From Streptomyces sp. TRM68367 (GTDB taxonomy: Bacteria; Actinomycetota; Actinomycetes; Streptomycetales; Streptomycetaceae): 64,000 nucleotides of DNA. The notes under the pieces are model-generated. The model was not told the DNA's origin and made no database searches. It was given only the letters and a program-made list of their open reading frames with translations. How positions within the stretch are numbered: position 1 is the stretch's first letter; every line of letters starts with the position of its first letter. Shown one piece after another: positions 8,219-16,642 of the stretch. Location: contig NZ_JACTVI010000026.1 of NCBI RefSeq assembly GCF_014495685.1, positions 30,979 to 94,978 of the forward strand, given 5' to 3'. The translations under genes were made by a program, and so were the position numbers.

Positions 8219-9163
8219 ATGACCGAGCGAACGGGCGACGCCGCGACCGCACCCACCGAGACGGGAACGCACACGCTCGGGCTGCTCTATCCGCCGGCCG
8301 GCCGCGACCGGGACTACACCTCGATGCAGCTCGCCTTCGTCGGCTCGGTGGCCGAGTTCGCCGCCCGGTACGGCTACGACGTGCTGCTCTCTCCCGCCGG
8401 CACGCGCGACGACCCCTCGTTTCGGCGCATGGTCGGCGAGCGGCGGGTGGACGGCGTGATCGTCATGGAGATCCGGCGCGAGGACGACCGCATCGAGCAT
8501 CTCGCCGAGGCGGGTTTCCCGTTCGTCGCCATCGGCCGTAACCACGGGACCTGCGACGCCGGCTGGGTCGATCTGGACTTCGCCGGTCTGGCGAGCGGCT
8601 GCGTCCGGCACCTCGCCGACCTCGGGCACCGCAGGATCGCCTTCGTCAACCGGTCGGAGCAGCTGTTCAACAGCGGATACGGCTTCGCCCGGCTCGGACA
8701 CGAGGGCTACACCGAGACGATGGCGGAGCTGGGCCTTCCACCGCGCGCGTACCTGTGCGGCGACGACCTCGCATCGGGTGAGACGGTCGTGGAACACATT
8801 CTGCGCGACGACCCGGCCACCACCTCCCTGGTCACCATGAACGAGGCGGCCCTGGAAGGCGTCTACCGCGGGCTGACGCGGCACGGCCGCAGCGTGCCGC
8901 GCGACTTCTCGGTCGTCGGCGTGGCGGCCAGCCCCTGGGCCGAGCAGGTGAACCCGCCGCTCACCGCCGCCGAGATCCCCGCCAAGGAGATGAGCCGGCT
9001 CGCCGTCGAGCTGATGATGGAGCGACTGCGTCCCCCCGGCTCGGCTCCCCGGCACGTCCTGCTGAAGCCTCTGATCACGCTGCGTGCCAGCACCGGTCCC
9101 CGCCCCGCGGTGCCCGGCTCCGAATCGGAAACCCAATTCCCAGATTTCGGCATAGATTTCTGA
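8219..9163 (+). CDS. LacI/PBP1-type sugar receptor lacking the helix-turn-helix
   Basis: The 314 residues match the effector-binding core of LacI/GalR regulators: HTLGLLYPPAG opening strand, RRVDGVIVMEIRREDDRIEH, GFPFVAIGRNHG, CVRHLADLGHRRIAFVNRSE, and the C-terminal PRDFSVVGVAASPWAEQVNP. The usual N-terminal 50-60-residue DNA-binding domain is absent. Only about 20 Thr/Ala-rich residues precede the core, and upstream DNA is the SpoIIE gene. It cannot bind DNA in the LacI manner as encoded. Starting 2 bp after the phosphatase stop, it may be a sugar sensor for that phosphatase (inference) or a regulator that lost its DNA-binding part. Confidence 0.85.
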   Translation: MTERTGDAATAPTETGTHTLGLLYPPAGRDRDYTSMQLAFVGSVAEFAARYGYDVLLSPAGTRDDPSFRRMVGERRVDGVIVMEIRREDDRIEHLAEAGFPFVAIGRNHGTCDAGWVDLDFAGLASGCVRHLADLGHRRIAFVNRSEQLFNSGYGFARLGHEGYTETMAELGLPPRAYLCGDDLASGETVVEHILRDDPATTSLVTMNEAALEGVYRGLTRHGRSVPRDFSVVGVAASPWAEQVNPPLTAAEIPAKEMSRLAVELMMERLRPPGSAPRHVLLKPLITLRASTGPRPAVPGSESETQFPDFGIDF

Positions 9164-9172
9164 TAAGTCAGA
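9159..9172 (+). promoter_or_regulatory. Small palindrome upstream of the sugar-binding protein gene
   Basis: TCTGATAAGTCAGA has perfect 5-bp arms around TAAG and spans the stop codon of the receptor gene, in a locally AT-rich 70-bp gap before the binding-protein gene. It could be an operator or processing site. Support is limited to the symmetry. Confidence 0.3.
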
Positions 9173-9234
9173 TTCTACGCCTTGTGGATACGTCACATTC
9201 CGCGTCTTCGATCACCGACCCCCGGGAGCTGAGC

Positions 9235-10485
9235 ATGTCGTATCCCGTCGACCGCCGTGGCTTCCTGCGTACCGCGGGCGCGGGAGCGGCCGCCCTCACC
9301 CTCGGCGGTGCCGTGGCCTCCTGCGGCTCCGGCTCGACGGGCGGCACGTCCGAGACGGTCACCCTCACCTGGTGGGACTACTTCACCCTGGACAACTTCC
9401 AGCCTGGGATGAACCGCCTCATCAAGGACATCGAGGCCGACGTCCCGAACGTCAGGATCGAGCGGCGGACCTTCCCGTTCGCGGACCTCGACCGGCAGAT
9501 CACCCTGGGCGCGATCTCAGGCGACCTGCCGGACATCGCCATCGTCGACAACGTCGCCATGAACACCCTGGGCGGCAGCGACCTGCTGGCCGACCTCACC
9601 GACCGCGTCAAGGAGTGGGGCCAGGCCGACCAGTACTACAAAGGCCCCTGGGACGGCTGCCAGGTCGGCGGGAAGACCCTGGGCATCCCCAACAACAGCA
9701 ACTGCCTCGCCCTCTACTACAACACCCGAGTGCTCGAGTCCGCCGGCGTGGCACCCCCCACCACCTGGGACGAGCTGGCCTCCGCCGCCGAGCGGCTGAC
9801 CACCGGGGACCGGTTCAGCCTGGCGCTGAGCGCGATCAAGACCGAGGAGGGGATGTTCCAGTTCCTGCCGTTCCTGTGGCAGGCGGGCGGCGACCTCGAC
9901 ACCTTCGCCACCGACGGCGCGACGGCGCTGTCCTTCCTCGACGACCTGATCGCCAAGGGCTCCCTGTCCGAGCAGTGCGTGGGCTGGACCCAGCAGGACG
10001 TCAACACGCGGTTCCTCGACCAGCGCGCGGCCCTGCAGATCAACGGCCCCTGGCAGATCCCCACGCTCAAGCAGGCGGACTTCGAGTGGAACGTGGTGGC
10101 CCTGCCCCGCGGCAAGGCGGCCGCCACCTGCCTGGGCGGGGAGAACTGGGTCCTGATGGCCGACAGCGAGCATCTCGACAAGGCGTGGGAGGTCCTGGAG
10201 TACACCCAGCGTCCGTCGGCCCTGGTGCCGTACCTGGTGTCCTTCGGCAACCTCCCCGCGCGCAAGGACATGGGCGACAAGGGCACGTGGGCGTCCGATC
10301 CGGCCCTGCGGCTCTTCCTCAGCCAACTGCCCCTCGCCCGCCCTCGCCGGTACGGACCGCGCTACGCCGACGCCTCGCAGGCCGTCGTCGAGGCGGAACA
10401 GGCCGTGTTCACCGGTTCAGCGTCGCCCTCCACGGCGGCGAGGACCGCCGCCGGAAAGATCGACAAGGCGCTGGGCGGGCGATGA
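9235..10485 (+). CDS. Sugar ABC transporter substrate-binding lipoprotein
   Basis: This extracellular solute-binding protein of the maltose/oligosaccharide family (SBP1) has 416 residues. The ATG at 9235 (MSYPVDRRGFLRTAG) is preferred over an upstream GTG because of the GGGAGCTGAGC ribosome site. It gives a Tat-like RRGFL signal followed by an ASC lipobox, so the mature protein would be a membrane-anchored lipoprotein. Family features include VTLTWWDYFT, DLPDIAIVDN and a C-terminal ENWVLMADSEHLDKAWEVLE. The stop overlaps the next ATG by 4 bp. Linked to an alpha-xylosidase gene, the ligand may be xyloglucan-type oligosaccharides (inference). Confidence 0.92.
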   Translation: MSYPVDRRGFLRTAGAGAAALTLGGAVASCGSGSTGGTSETVTLTWWDYFTLDNFQPGMNRLIKDIEADVPNVRIERRTFPFADLDRQITLGAISGDLPDIAIVDNVAMNTLGGSDLLADLTDRVKEWGQADQYYKGPWDGCQVGGKTLGIPNNSNCLALYYNTRVLESAGVAPPTTWDELASAAERLTTGDRFSLALSAIKTEEGMFQFLPFLWQAGGDLDTFATDGATALSFLDDLIAKGSLSEQCVGWTQQDVNTRFLDQRAALQINGPWQIPTLKQADFEWNVVALPRGKAAATCLGGENWVLMADSEHLDKAWEVLEYTQRPSALVPYLVSFGNLPARKDMGDKGTWASDPALRLFLSQLPLARPRRYGPRYADASQAVVEAEQAVFTGSASPSTAARTAAGKIDKALGGR

Positions 10486-11447
10486 CGGCGCGCGATCGCA
10501 CCGCGCCGAAAGACCCGTGGGGCCCACGGCGCCGGTGGGGCCGGCCCTCCCCGTCCGCGCGACTGCGGCGCGCGGCCTACCTGTTCTGCCTCCCGGGGAT
10601 GACCTTCCTCGCCCTCTTCCTGGCCTACCCGCTGTTCTACAACGTCTGGACGTCCCTCCACGACGTGAGACTGAGCGCCCTGCTCGGCGGGGACCAGCCG
10701 TTCAACGGCCTCCACAACTACCGCGTCACGGTCGCCGACCCCTCCTTCTGGCACTCCGTGCGCCTCTCGGTGGTCTTCACCCTGGGGTCACTGGTGCTGC
10801 AGTTCACCATCGGCTTCGCCCTGGCGCTGCTCTTCGCCCGGCCGTTCCCGCTGAACGGCCTGCTGCGGTCCCTGCTGCTGGTGGCCTGGCTGCTTCCCCC
10901 CGTGATCAGCGGCACGCTCTTCCGCTGGCTGCTGAACGCGGAGTCCGGCGCCTACAACGCCCTGCTGAGTGCGGTGGGCCTGGGCGCCCTGTCCCACGAC
11001 TGGCTCACCGACCCGTCCACGTCCATGGCGGGAGTGGTCTTCGCCAACGTCTGGGTCGGCGTGCCCTTCAACATGCTGCTGCTCCTCGTGGGGCTGCACA
11101 CCATCGACCCGGAACTCCACGAGGCGGCCGCCATCGACGGCGCCGACGCCTGGCGGCGCTTCCGCCGGATCACCCTTCCGCTGATGCGTCCCGTCTCGGT
11201 GACCGTGCTGCTCCTCGGCCTCGTCTACACCTTCAAGGTCTTCGACATCGTCTTCGTCATGACGGGCGGCGGCCCCGTCGACGCCACCCGCGTGCTGTCC
11301 CTCTACGTCTACGAGGTCTTCTTCAGGTTCTTCCGGTTCGGGCAGGGGGCGGCCGCGGGCCTGCTGCTGCTCGCCGTACCGCTCCTCGTCGGCGGCTCCT
11401 ACGTCTGGCGCCTGCGCCGCGAGGAAGCGACCGGGGGTGCCGTGTGA
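10482..11447 (+). CDS. Sugar ABC transporter permease (MalF type)
   Basis: This 321-residue inner-membrane permease has about six hydrophobic segments, beginning LFCLPGMTFLALFLAYPLFY. The cytoplasmic ATPase-contact loop reads EAAAIDGADAWRRFRRITLP, the standard EAA motif. The gene overlaps both neighbours by 4 bp (ATGA before, GTGA after), so the three transporter genes are translationally coupled. No ATPase gene is present; the energising subunit must come from elsewhere (Streptomyces commonly shares MsiK). Confidence 0.94.
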   Translation: MTARDRTAPKDPWGPRRRWGRPSPSARLRRAAYLFCLPGMTFLALFLAYPLFYNVWTSLHDVRLSALLGGDQPFNGLHNYRVTVADPSFWHSVRLSVVFTLGSLVLQFTIGFALALLFARPFPLNGLLRSLLLVAWLLPPVISGTLFRWLLNAESGAYNALLSAVGLGALSHDWLTDPSTSMAGVVFANVWVGVPFNMLLLLVGLHTIDPELHEAAAIDGADAWRRFRRITLPLMRPVSVTVLLLGLVYTFKVFDIVFVMTGGGPVDATRVLSLYVYEVFFRFFRFGQGAAAGLLLLAVPLLVGGSYVWRLRREEATGGAV

Positions 11448-12271
11448 AACCGCCGCGCCATCCCTGGCTGCTGACCGCGACCGCCGCGGTCCTCACCGCG
11501 GCCTTCCTGCTGCCGGTGTACTGGATGGCCAAGACCAGCCTCACGTCGCCGGACCGCATTCTGACCGCGTCCCCGCAGTGGGTGCCCGCACCGCTCACCG
11601 GGGAGAACTACCGTACGGCGCTGGGCTACGGAGGACTGTCCCGGGCCCTGCTCAACAGCGCGGTGATCTCCTGCGGTGTGGTGGCGCTCACCCTGCTGCT
11701 GGGCGTCCCGCTCGCCTACGCCCTCGCCCGGGTTTGGATGCGCGGCTCGGGCACGATGGTGCTCGCCCTGCTCCTCGCCCAGCTGCCGCCCGCCATCACG
11801 CTGGCGGCGCCGCTGTTCATCCTCGAACGCCGGGCCGGTCTCGACGACACCTACCTGGGCCTGATCGCGGCCGACACGACGCTCACTCTGCCTTTCATGG
11901 TGATCGTCCTGCGTCCCGTGCTGCGCGGCGTCCCACGCGAACTGGAGGAGGCCGCCCTGGTCGACGGCTGCGGACTGCCCGGCGTGCTGCTGCGCGTCGT
12001 CCTGCCGCTCATGGTGCCGGGCATCGTCGCCGCGGCCGGGCTGTCCTTCCTGATCGGATGGGGTGAGTTCCTCTTCGGTCTCACCCTCGCCGAGGGACCC
12101 GACGTGCAGCCCGTCACCGTCCTGCTCAACGCCTTCATCGGCCAGCACGGCACCTCGTGGGGAGCCCTGATGGCCACCGCCACCCTCATCAGCCTTCCGG
12201 TGGTGTGCGTCTTCGCTCTCTTCCAACGGTTCATCGTCGGCGGGCTGACCGCCGGCAGCATGAGGGGTTGA
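11444..12271 (+). CDS. Sugar ABC transporter permease (MalG type)
   Basis: The second permease of the importer has 275 residues, starting at the GTG that overlaps the preceding stop (MKPPRHPWLLTATAAVL). The first membrane segment is VLTAAFLLPVYWMAKTSL, and the EAA loop reads EAALVDGCGLPGVLLRVVLP. The C-terminus QRFIVGGLTAGSMRG is typical of MalG-like proteins. The downstream GH31 gene starts 2 bp after its stop, placing import and hydrolysis in one transcript. Confidence 0.94.
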   Translation: MKPPRHPWLLTATAAVLTAAFLLPVYWMAKTSLTSPDRILTASPQWVPAPLTGENYRTALGYGGLSRALLNSAVISCGVVALTLLLGVPLAYALARVWMRGSGTMVLALLLAQLPPAITLAAPLFILERRAGLDDTYLGLIAADTTLTLPFMVIVLRPVLRGVPRELEEAALVDGCGLPGVLLRVVLPLMVPGIVAAAGLSFLIGWGEFLFGLTLAEGPDVQPVTVLLNAFIGQHGTSWGALMATATLISLPVVCVFALFQRFIVGGLTAGSMRG

Positions 12272-12273
12272 AC

Positions 12274-14619
12274 ATGTCACTGCATCCCCGTGACCGGGCG
12301 GCCTACGTCGCACCGCCCCCGCCCCTGACTCCCGCCGGTCCCGTCGATCCGGTGGTCACCGCGTACGTCGCGGAGGCCGGCGCACACGGCGTGAGCCTGA
12401 ACGTCCGCACAGCCCGCGGACGCACGGGCACGCTCCGGCTGTGCCCCGCGACGGGCAGTGCCGCACGGATCACCCTGCGGATGTCCGACGTACTGACCTC
12501 GCCACGGATCTCCGTCGTCAACGAGTCAGTACACGGCTGCACCGTGGAGCGGTCCCCCGGCACGGTCACCCTGCGCCTCGAAGCCCTGCGGGTCGAGATC
12601 CGCCTCTCCCCCTTCACCATGTCGCTGACCGACCGCCACGGCCGGACAGTGCGTCAGGCCACCGACGTGCGCGACCCGGACGACCACCTGACCGTGCTCC
12701 CGTTCGGCGTGACCGAACTCGCGGACGGCCGCCTCGCCCACCACGACAGCTGGATCGCCGAACCCGACGAGCACTTTTACGGCCTCGGTGAACGCTTCAC
12801 CGGCCTCGACCTGCGCGGGCAGCGAGTCCAGTGCTGGGTCCAGGACGCCCTCGGCTCCACCGGCACCCGCTCCTACAAGGCCGTGCCCTTCCTGCTCTCC
12901 AGCCGGGGATACGCCGTGCTGGTGGACACCACCACGCCGGCGTCCTTCGACCTCGCCCACCACAACACCGGCGCGTGGACGGTGATCGTCCCCGACGAGG
13001 AACTCGACTACTACCTGATCACCGGCACCCCCGGCGAGTGCCTCGCCGCCTACCGCGACCTCACAGGCCCCGCCCTGCTGCCGCCCAAGTGGGCCTTCGG
13101 CCCCTGGATCTCCGGCGGCTTCCGCCGGGACAGCGCCGAAGAGGTGCGCGACCGCGCTCGCCGCATCCGCGAACACCGCTTCCCCTGCGATGTCCTGCAC
13201 ATCGACACCTACTGGCAGCCGCACGGCTCCTGGTCCGACATGCGCTGGGACACCGAGGCGTTCCCCGACCCGCGGGGGCTGGTGGAGGACCTGGCCGCGG
13301 AGGGACTCCACGTCTCGCTCTGGATGAACCCGTACATCGGTGTCGACAGCCCGTACTTCACCGAGGTGAAGCGCAACGGCTGGTTCCTGCGCACCCGCAC
13401 GGGCACCGACACCGACTCCGCCTCCGGCGACACGTGGGTCGGCCGGCTCTGGGGCGACGCGCATCCGGAGACGGCGCTCCTGGATCTCACCCACCCGGGC
13501 GCCGTCGACTGGTTCCGCGGGCGCATCCGCGAGGCGCTCGCCAGTGGCGCGTCCGTGCTGAAGACCGACTTCGGCGAGGCGGTCCCCGCGGATGCCGTCG
13601 CCCACAACGGCATGACCGGCGACCGCCTTCACAACCTCTACCCCCTCCTCTACAACGACCTGGTCGCCGAGGTGACCCGGGAGGTCACCGCGAGCCACGG
13701 CCTGACCTGGGGGCGCTCCACCTGGACCGGCGGTCAGCGACACGGCGCCAAATGGACCGGCGACCCCAGAGCCAGCTGGCAGGACCTGGCCTCCACGCTC
13801 CGCGCCGGCCTCTCCCTCTCCCTCTCCGGCCACCCCTTCTGGAGCCACGACATCGGCGGCTTCCACGGCACTCCGGACGCCGAACTCTTTGTACGCTGGG
13901 CCCAGTTCGGCCTGCTGTCGCCACTCAGCCGGTTCCACGGCACGACCTCCCGGCTGCCCTGGGACTTCGGCGAGGAGGCGTACGCGGCCGTGTTGCACGC
14001 GGCCCGCCTGCGGATGAGTTTGCTGCCGTACCTGTACGCGGCCGCCGTAGAGGCGGTCCGCACCGGCGAACCCCTCGCCCGCCCGATGCCCCTGGACCAT
14101 CCGGACCGCCCGGACTCCCATGCCGCGGACCTCCAGTACCTGCTGGGCCCCGGCCTGCTGGTCGCCCCGCTGTACGCGCCGGGAGGCCGGCGGCAGGTCT
14201 GGTTCCCGCCCGGCGAGTGGCTGCCGTATCAGGGCGGTGCCCCGGTCACCGGCCCCTGCTGGCACTCGGTCGACCTCCTCCTGCCCACGGCCCCGCTCTG
14301 GCTGCGTGCGGGCAGCCTCCTGCTCACCACCGCCCCCGCCGACCGCGCGGGCAGCGCCCCCTTCGGGGAGGTGACCGCCGTCTGGGTCCGGCCTCGGGCT
14401 ACGCCCTCCCGCACGGCCCGAAGCGTCCTGTACGACGAGGACGGCACCCGAACCGTCATCACCGCGCACCGGCCCCACGACGACCACCTGACCCTCCGCA
14501 CCGAGGGCCGCGGCCTCCGACTCCACGTCGCCGCCCCGGGCCGTCGGCACGCCCTTGCGACGGCCGAGGTGGACGGCGTACCGACCGATGTGGACGCGTG
14601 GCCGGGCGCGGACTGGTGA
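12274..14619 (+). CDS. GH31 glycosidase, probable alpha-xylosidase (YicI-like)
   Basis: This glycoside hydrolase family 31 enzyme has 781 residues and no signal peptide, so it acts inside the cell. An N-terminal beta-sandwich (DEHFYGLGERFTGLDLRGQR) precedes the (beta/alpha)8 barrel (LLPPKWAFGPWISGGFRR, DVLHIDTYW, VSLWMNPYIG). The nucleophile motif is VLKTDFGEAVP with Asp432. The KTDFGE form is that of YicI-type alpha-xylosidases rather than the WxDMNE of alpha-glucosidases. The likely acid/base is Asp497 in KWTGDPRASW. It probably removes alpha-xylosyl units from imported oligosaccharides; other alpha-glycosidase activity is possible. Confidence 0.9.
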   Translation: MSLHPRDRAAYVAPPPPLTPAGPVDPVVTAYVAEAGAHGVSLNVRTARGRTGTLRLCPATGSAARITLRMSDVLTSPRISVVNESVHGCTVERSPGTVTLRLEALRVEIRLSPFTMSLTDRHGRTVRQATDVRDPDDHLTVLPFGVTELADGRLAHHDSWIAEPDEHFYGLGERFTGLDLRGQRVQCWVQDALGSTGTRSYKAVPFLLSSRGYAVLVDTTTPASFDLAHHNTGAWTVIVPDEELDYYLITGTPGECLAAYRDLTGPALLPPKWAFGPWISGGFRRDSAEEVRDRARRIREHRFPCDVLHIDTYWQPHGSWSDMRWDTEAFPDPRGLVEDLAAEGLHVSLWMNPYIGVDSPYFTEVKRNGWFLRTRTGTDTDSASGDTWVGRLWGDAHPETALLDLTHPGAVDWFRGRIREALASGASVLKTDFGEAVPADAVAHNGMTGDRLHNLYPLLYNDLVAEVTREVTASHGLTWGRSTWTGGQRHGAKWTGDPRASWQDLASTLRAGLSLSLSGHPFWSHDIGGFHGTPDAELFVRWAQFGLLSPLSRFHGTTSRLPWDFGEEAYAAVLHAARLRMSLLPYLYAAAVEAVRTGEPLARPMPLDHPDRPDSHAADLQYLLGPGLLVAPLYAPGGRRQVWFPPGEWLPYQGGAPVTGPCWHSVDLLLPTAPLWLRAGSLLLTTAPADRAGSAPFGEVTAVWVRPRATPSRTARSVLYDEDGTRTVITAHRPHDDHLTLRTEGRGLRLHVAAPGRRHALATAEVDGVPTDVDAWPGADW

Positions 14620-14918
14620 CGGCGAAGGGCCGGAAAGTGTCCGACCCGGCCCAGATGGAGCCGCTTCGGGATTCACACCCGAGACTAGGGAAGGGCACGG
14701 CCAGCCGTGCTGGCGACAGCACCGCACGCAGGGACTCACGTTGCTCGTCGAGAGGGAGCCGGCTGAGCTCGGGCACGGCCCGGACGCGGGCGCGGGCAAT
14801 ACACGGGCTGACGGATGACGTGCGCCCGGCAGACAGGTAGTGACAGCTGCGGCTAAGGCCGTCTGACCAGCGACTTAGCACCTGAGGCCTCCGGCACGAC
14901 CTTTGCGCGGTATGGCGC
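14620..14918. other. Gene-free stretch between the GH31 gene and the ectD fragment, with hairpin
   Basis: GGGCCGG (14627-14633) pairs with CCGGCCC (14646-14652), a plausible terminator for the sugar operon 8 bp after its stop. The rest shows no convincing coding signal, repeat or RNA gene. It ends abruptly at about 14918, where the ectD-derived sequence begins. Confidence 0.45.
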
Positions 14919-15054
14919 CAACATGACGCCGTTCCCGCGCAGCAACGTGTTCATCGTGTTCAACAGCGTGGAGAACCAGGCGGTGGAGCCGTTCGCGGCG
15001 CCGGTGCGGCGGCCGGAGTACATCGGGGCGAGGGACTTCACGCCGGTCAAGTAG
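14919..15054 (+). pseudogene. Duplicated 3' end of ectD
   Basis: This segment aligns with ectD 4566-4701 at a constant offset of 10,353 bp. Positions 14926-15019 are identical to 4573-4666 over 94 bp, and only a few differences occur elsewhere. The changes keep the reading frame and are silent or conservative (Ile to Met, Phe to Tyr, a silent Arg codon, final Arg to Lys, stop TAG for TGA). That suggests the tail of a different, once-functional ectD allele rather than random decay. It encodes PRSNVFIVFNSVENQAVEPF and ends DFTPVK. There is no promoter or 5' part. It is followed directly by a 17-bp-stem terminator. Confidence 0.93.
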
Positions 15055-15065
15055 GAGTGCTGGCC

Positions 15066-15109
15066 GGAGAGGGCGGCGTCACAGCCAGGACAGTGACGCC
15101 GCCCTCTCC
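15066..15109. terminator. Strong bidirectional terminator
   Basis: GGAGAGGGCGGCGTCAC (15066-15082) and its exact reverse complement (15093-15109) form a perfect 17-bp stem with a 10-nt loop. It lies between the ectD-tail fragment on the plus strand and the convergent anti-sigma/MDMPI gene, whose stop it overlaps. It was probably the original terminator of an ectD gene in this position. Confidence 0.8.
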
Positions 15110-16098
15110 AGTACGTTCCGTACGGCGCCCTCGTCACCCGCCGCCCCGCGCGGCACCGTGTCCGGCGCGTACCGGCCGCCGACCAGCAGGCAGAAGTCGA
15201 CCGGGTCCAGGACGAGTTCACCGCGTACGGGATCGTCCCCGGAGCCCAGCACCCACTCCTCGGCGCCGCCGCTGACCGCGAACAGCACCGGCGGCGCGGT
15301 GGGCCCGAGGGCCAGACCGAGGATGCGGACGGCGAGGCGGACGAGGCGCCCCAGGTGCTCGTCGGGCGGCGGCGGGACGGCGAGGCCGACGGCGCGCCCG
15401 ATGTCGTCGGTGTGGATCCACGCCTCGAAGGCGCGCACCAGGAAGTGGTCGGCGACGGGCAGCCGGAGGCCCATCAGCGTCACGGCCCGGGCGGCGCGCT
15501 CGAGGTCCCGGGCCTCGGGCGTGGCGAGCAGGTCCGCCGCCTGGTCCGCCCACGCGGCGACGGTCTCCTCGGGCGTCCGCGCGTGCTCGTGGGCGATCAC
15601 GTCGGCGGTACGCCGGTTCCAGGCGTCCTCCCACCCGCCGCCCTCCTCGACCGGCGAGACCGACGAGACCGGCACCCGCGCGGCGATCCCCAGCTGCTCC
15701 GCGAGCGGCTCATCCGCGGCGAGCAGATGAGCGACGGTGGCCTGCACGTCCCAGTCGTACACGACCGGCGTGCTCCATCGCCCCTCCACCTCCGGCAGCA
15801 GCGCCTTGAGCCCGGCGACGGCGGCGGCGTACGGCGCGGCATGCCCGGCGACCCGCGTCGGCGCACCCCGCCCATTCAGCACGCCGGCCAGCAGGTCGGT
15901 GACGGAAGCGGCGCCCGCGCCGTTGTGCCCGGGCGGGCCCTCGAGCAGCCGTACGATCCCGCGCAGGCGTTCCGCCTCGGCGGTGCAGTCGGGGCAGTCG
16001 GCCAGGTGGTGAGTGACCGTGTCGCGCTCGTCCGGGGGCAGGGCGTCGAAGGCCCAGGCGGCGAGCAGGTGCCGGAGCGTGTCGTGATCCGTGCTCAC
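15079..16098 (-). CDS. Zinc-finger anti-sigma / maleylpyruvate isomerase-like fusion protein
   Basis: The 339-residue protein starts at a GTG that overlaps the stop of the upstream sigma pseudogene (GTGA). The N-terminus carries a ZAS-type motif (HHLADCPDC near residues 30-38) as in zf-HC2 anti-sigma factors. From about residue 85 an MDMPI/DinB-like domain follows (VYDWDVQATVAHLLAADEPL, RAFEAWIHTDDIGRAVGL), with a C-terminal MDMPI_C-like part. Such fusions are usually paired with an ECF sigma factor. Here the paired sigma gene is broken, so this regulator has lost its encoded partner. Confidence 0.85.
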   Translation of the reverse strand: MSTDHDTLRHLLAAWAFDALPPDERDTVTHHLADCPDCTAEAERLRGIVRLLEGPPGHNGAGAASVTDLLAGVLNGRGAPTRVAGHAAPYAAAVAGLKALLPEVEGRWSTPVVYDWDVQATVAHLLAADEPLAEQLGIAARVPVSSVSPVEEGGGWEDAWNRRTADVIAHEHARTPEETVAAWADQAADLLATPEARDLERAARAVTLMGLRLPVADHFLVRAFEAWIHTDDIGRAVGLAVPPPPDEHLGRLVRLAVRILGLALGPTAPPVLFAVSGGAEEWVLGSGDDPVRGELVLDPVDFCLLVGGRYAPDTVPRGAAGDEGAVRNVLERAASLSWL

Positions 16099-16596
16099 CG
16101 TGTGCCTCCTTCCCCGGCCGTTTCCCCTTCCGCCATCATGCGCCCCTTCGCGGCGCCGGGCCGGGGCGGATCGGCCAAAGACTCCGCCAAAGTGTGCAAC
16201 GCCCTGCGCAGCCGGGACTTGGCAGTGCCCTCAGGGATGCCGAGTTCGGCGACGGCCCGGCGGTAGGTGCGGCCGGCGAAGTAGATGCCGGGCCTCGCCG
16301 CGCACCCGGTCCACGGCCCGCCGGTGGCGAGCAGCGACAGCCAGGTGCGCAGGCTCCCGCGGCGCGTACCGAAGGCGTACGGCCTGCTCCGCAGGTGGGC
16401 GAAGACCTCCTGCACCACGTCCTCGGCGGCGGCCGCGCTGCGGGTGACGCGCACGGACCCGCCGCACCAGCCCGCCGTACGCGGTGTACGCCTCGGCCGG
16501 CGCGGACTCGTCGCCGTACACCAGCCGCCGGTGCAGCTCCGCGTCGGCGGCTGGTCGCGCGGGCGTCCTGTCCGCCGGCTCCACCGGCACCTTCAC
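16095..16596 (-). pseudogene. ECF RNA polymerase sigma factor, frameshifted and internally deleted
   Basis: The pieces of a sigma-70 family factor lie in two frames. LHRRLVYGDESAPAEAYTAY and GGLVRRV come first; a shift near 16455 leads to RVTRSAAAAEDVVQEVFAHL and RGSLRTWLSLLA (region 2). A second shift near 16330 leads to HRRAVDRVRGEARH. After that about 40-45 codons are missing before YFAGRTYRRAVAELGIPEGT and AKSRLRRALHTLAESLA (region 4). The linker and start of region 4 are absent, so it cannot be an active sigma factor. The intact anti-sigma-like gene overlaps its 3' end by 4 bp. Confidence 0.8.
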
Positions 16597-16642
16597 CCCC
16601 GGTGCCCTTCCCAGCGCCCCGCACCGGGACGGCGCCAGCGGT

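Noticed and set aside
10482..12271. Missing ABC ATPase taken as evidence of a defective transporter
   Set aside because: Streptomyces CUT1 sugar importers normally share one ATPase encoded elsewhere, so absence here is expected for all three importers in the window.
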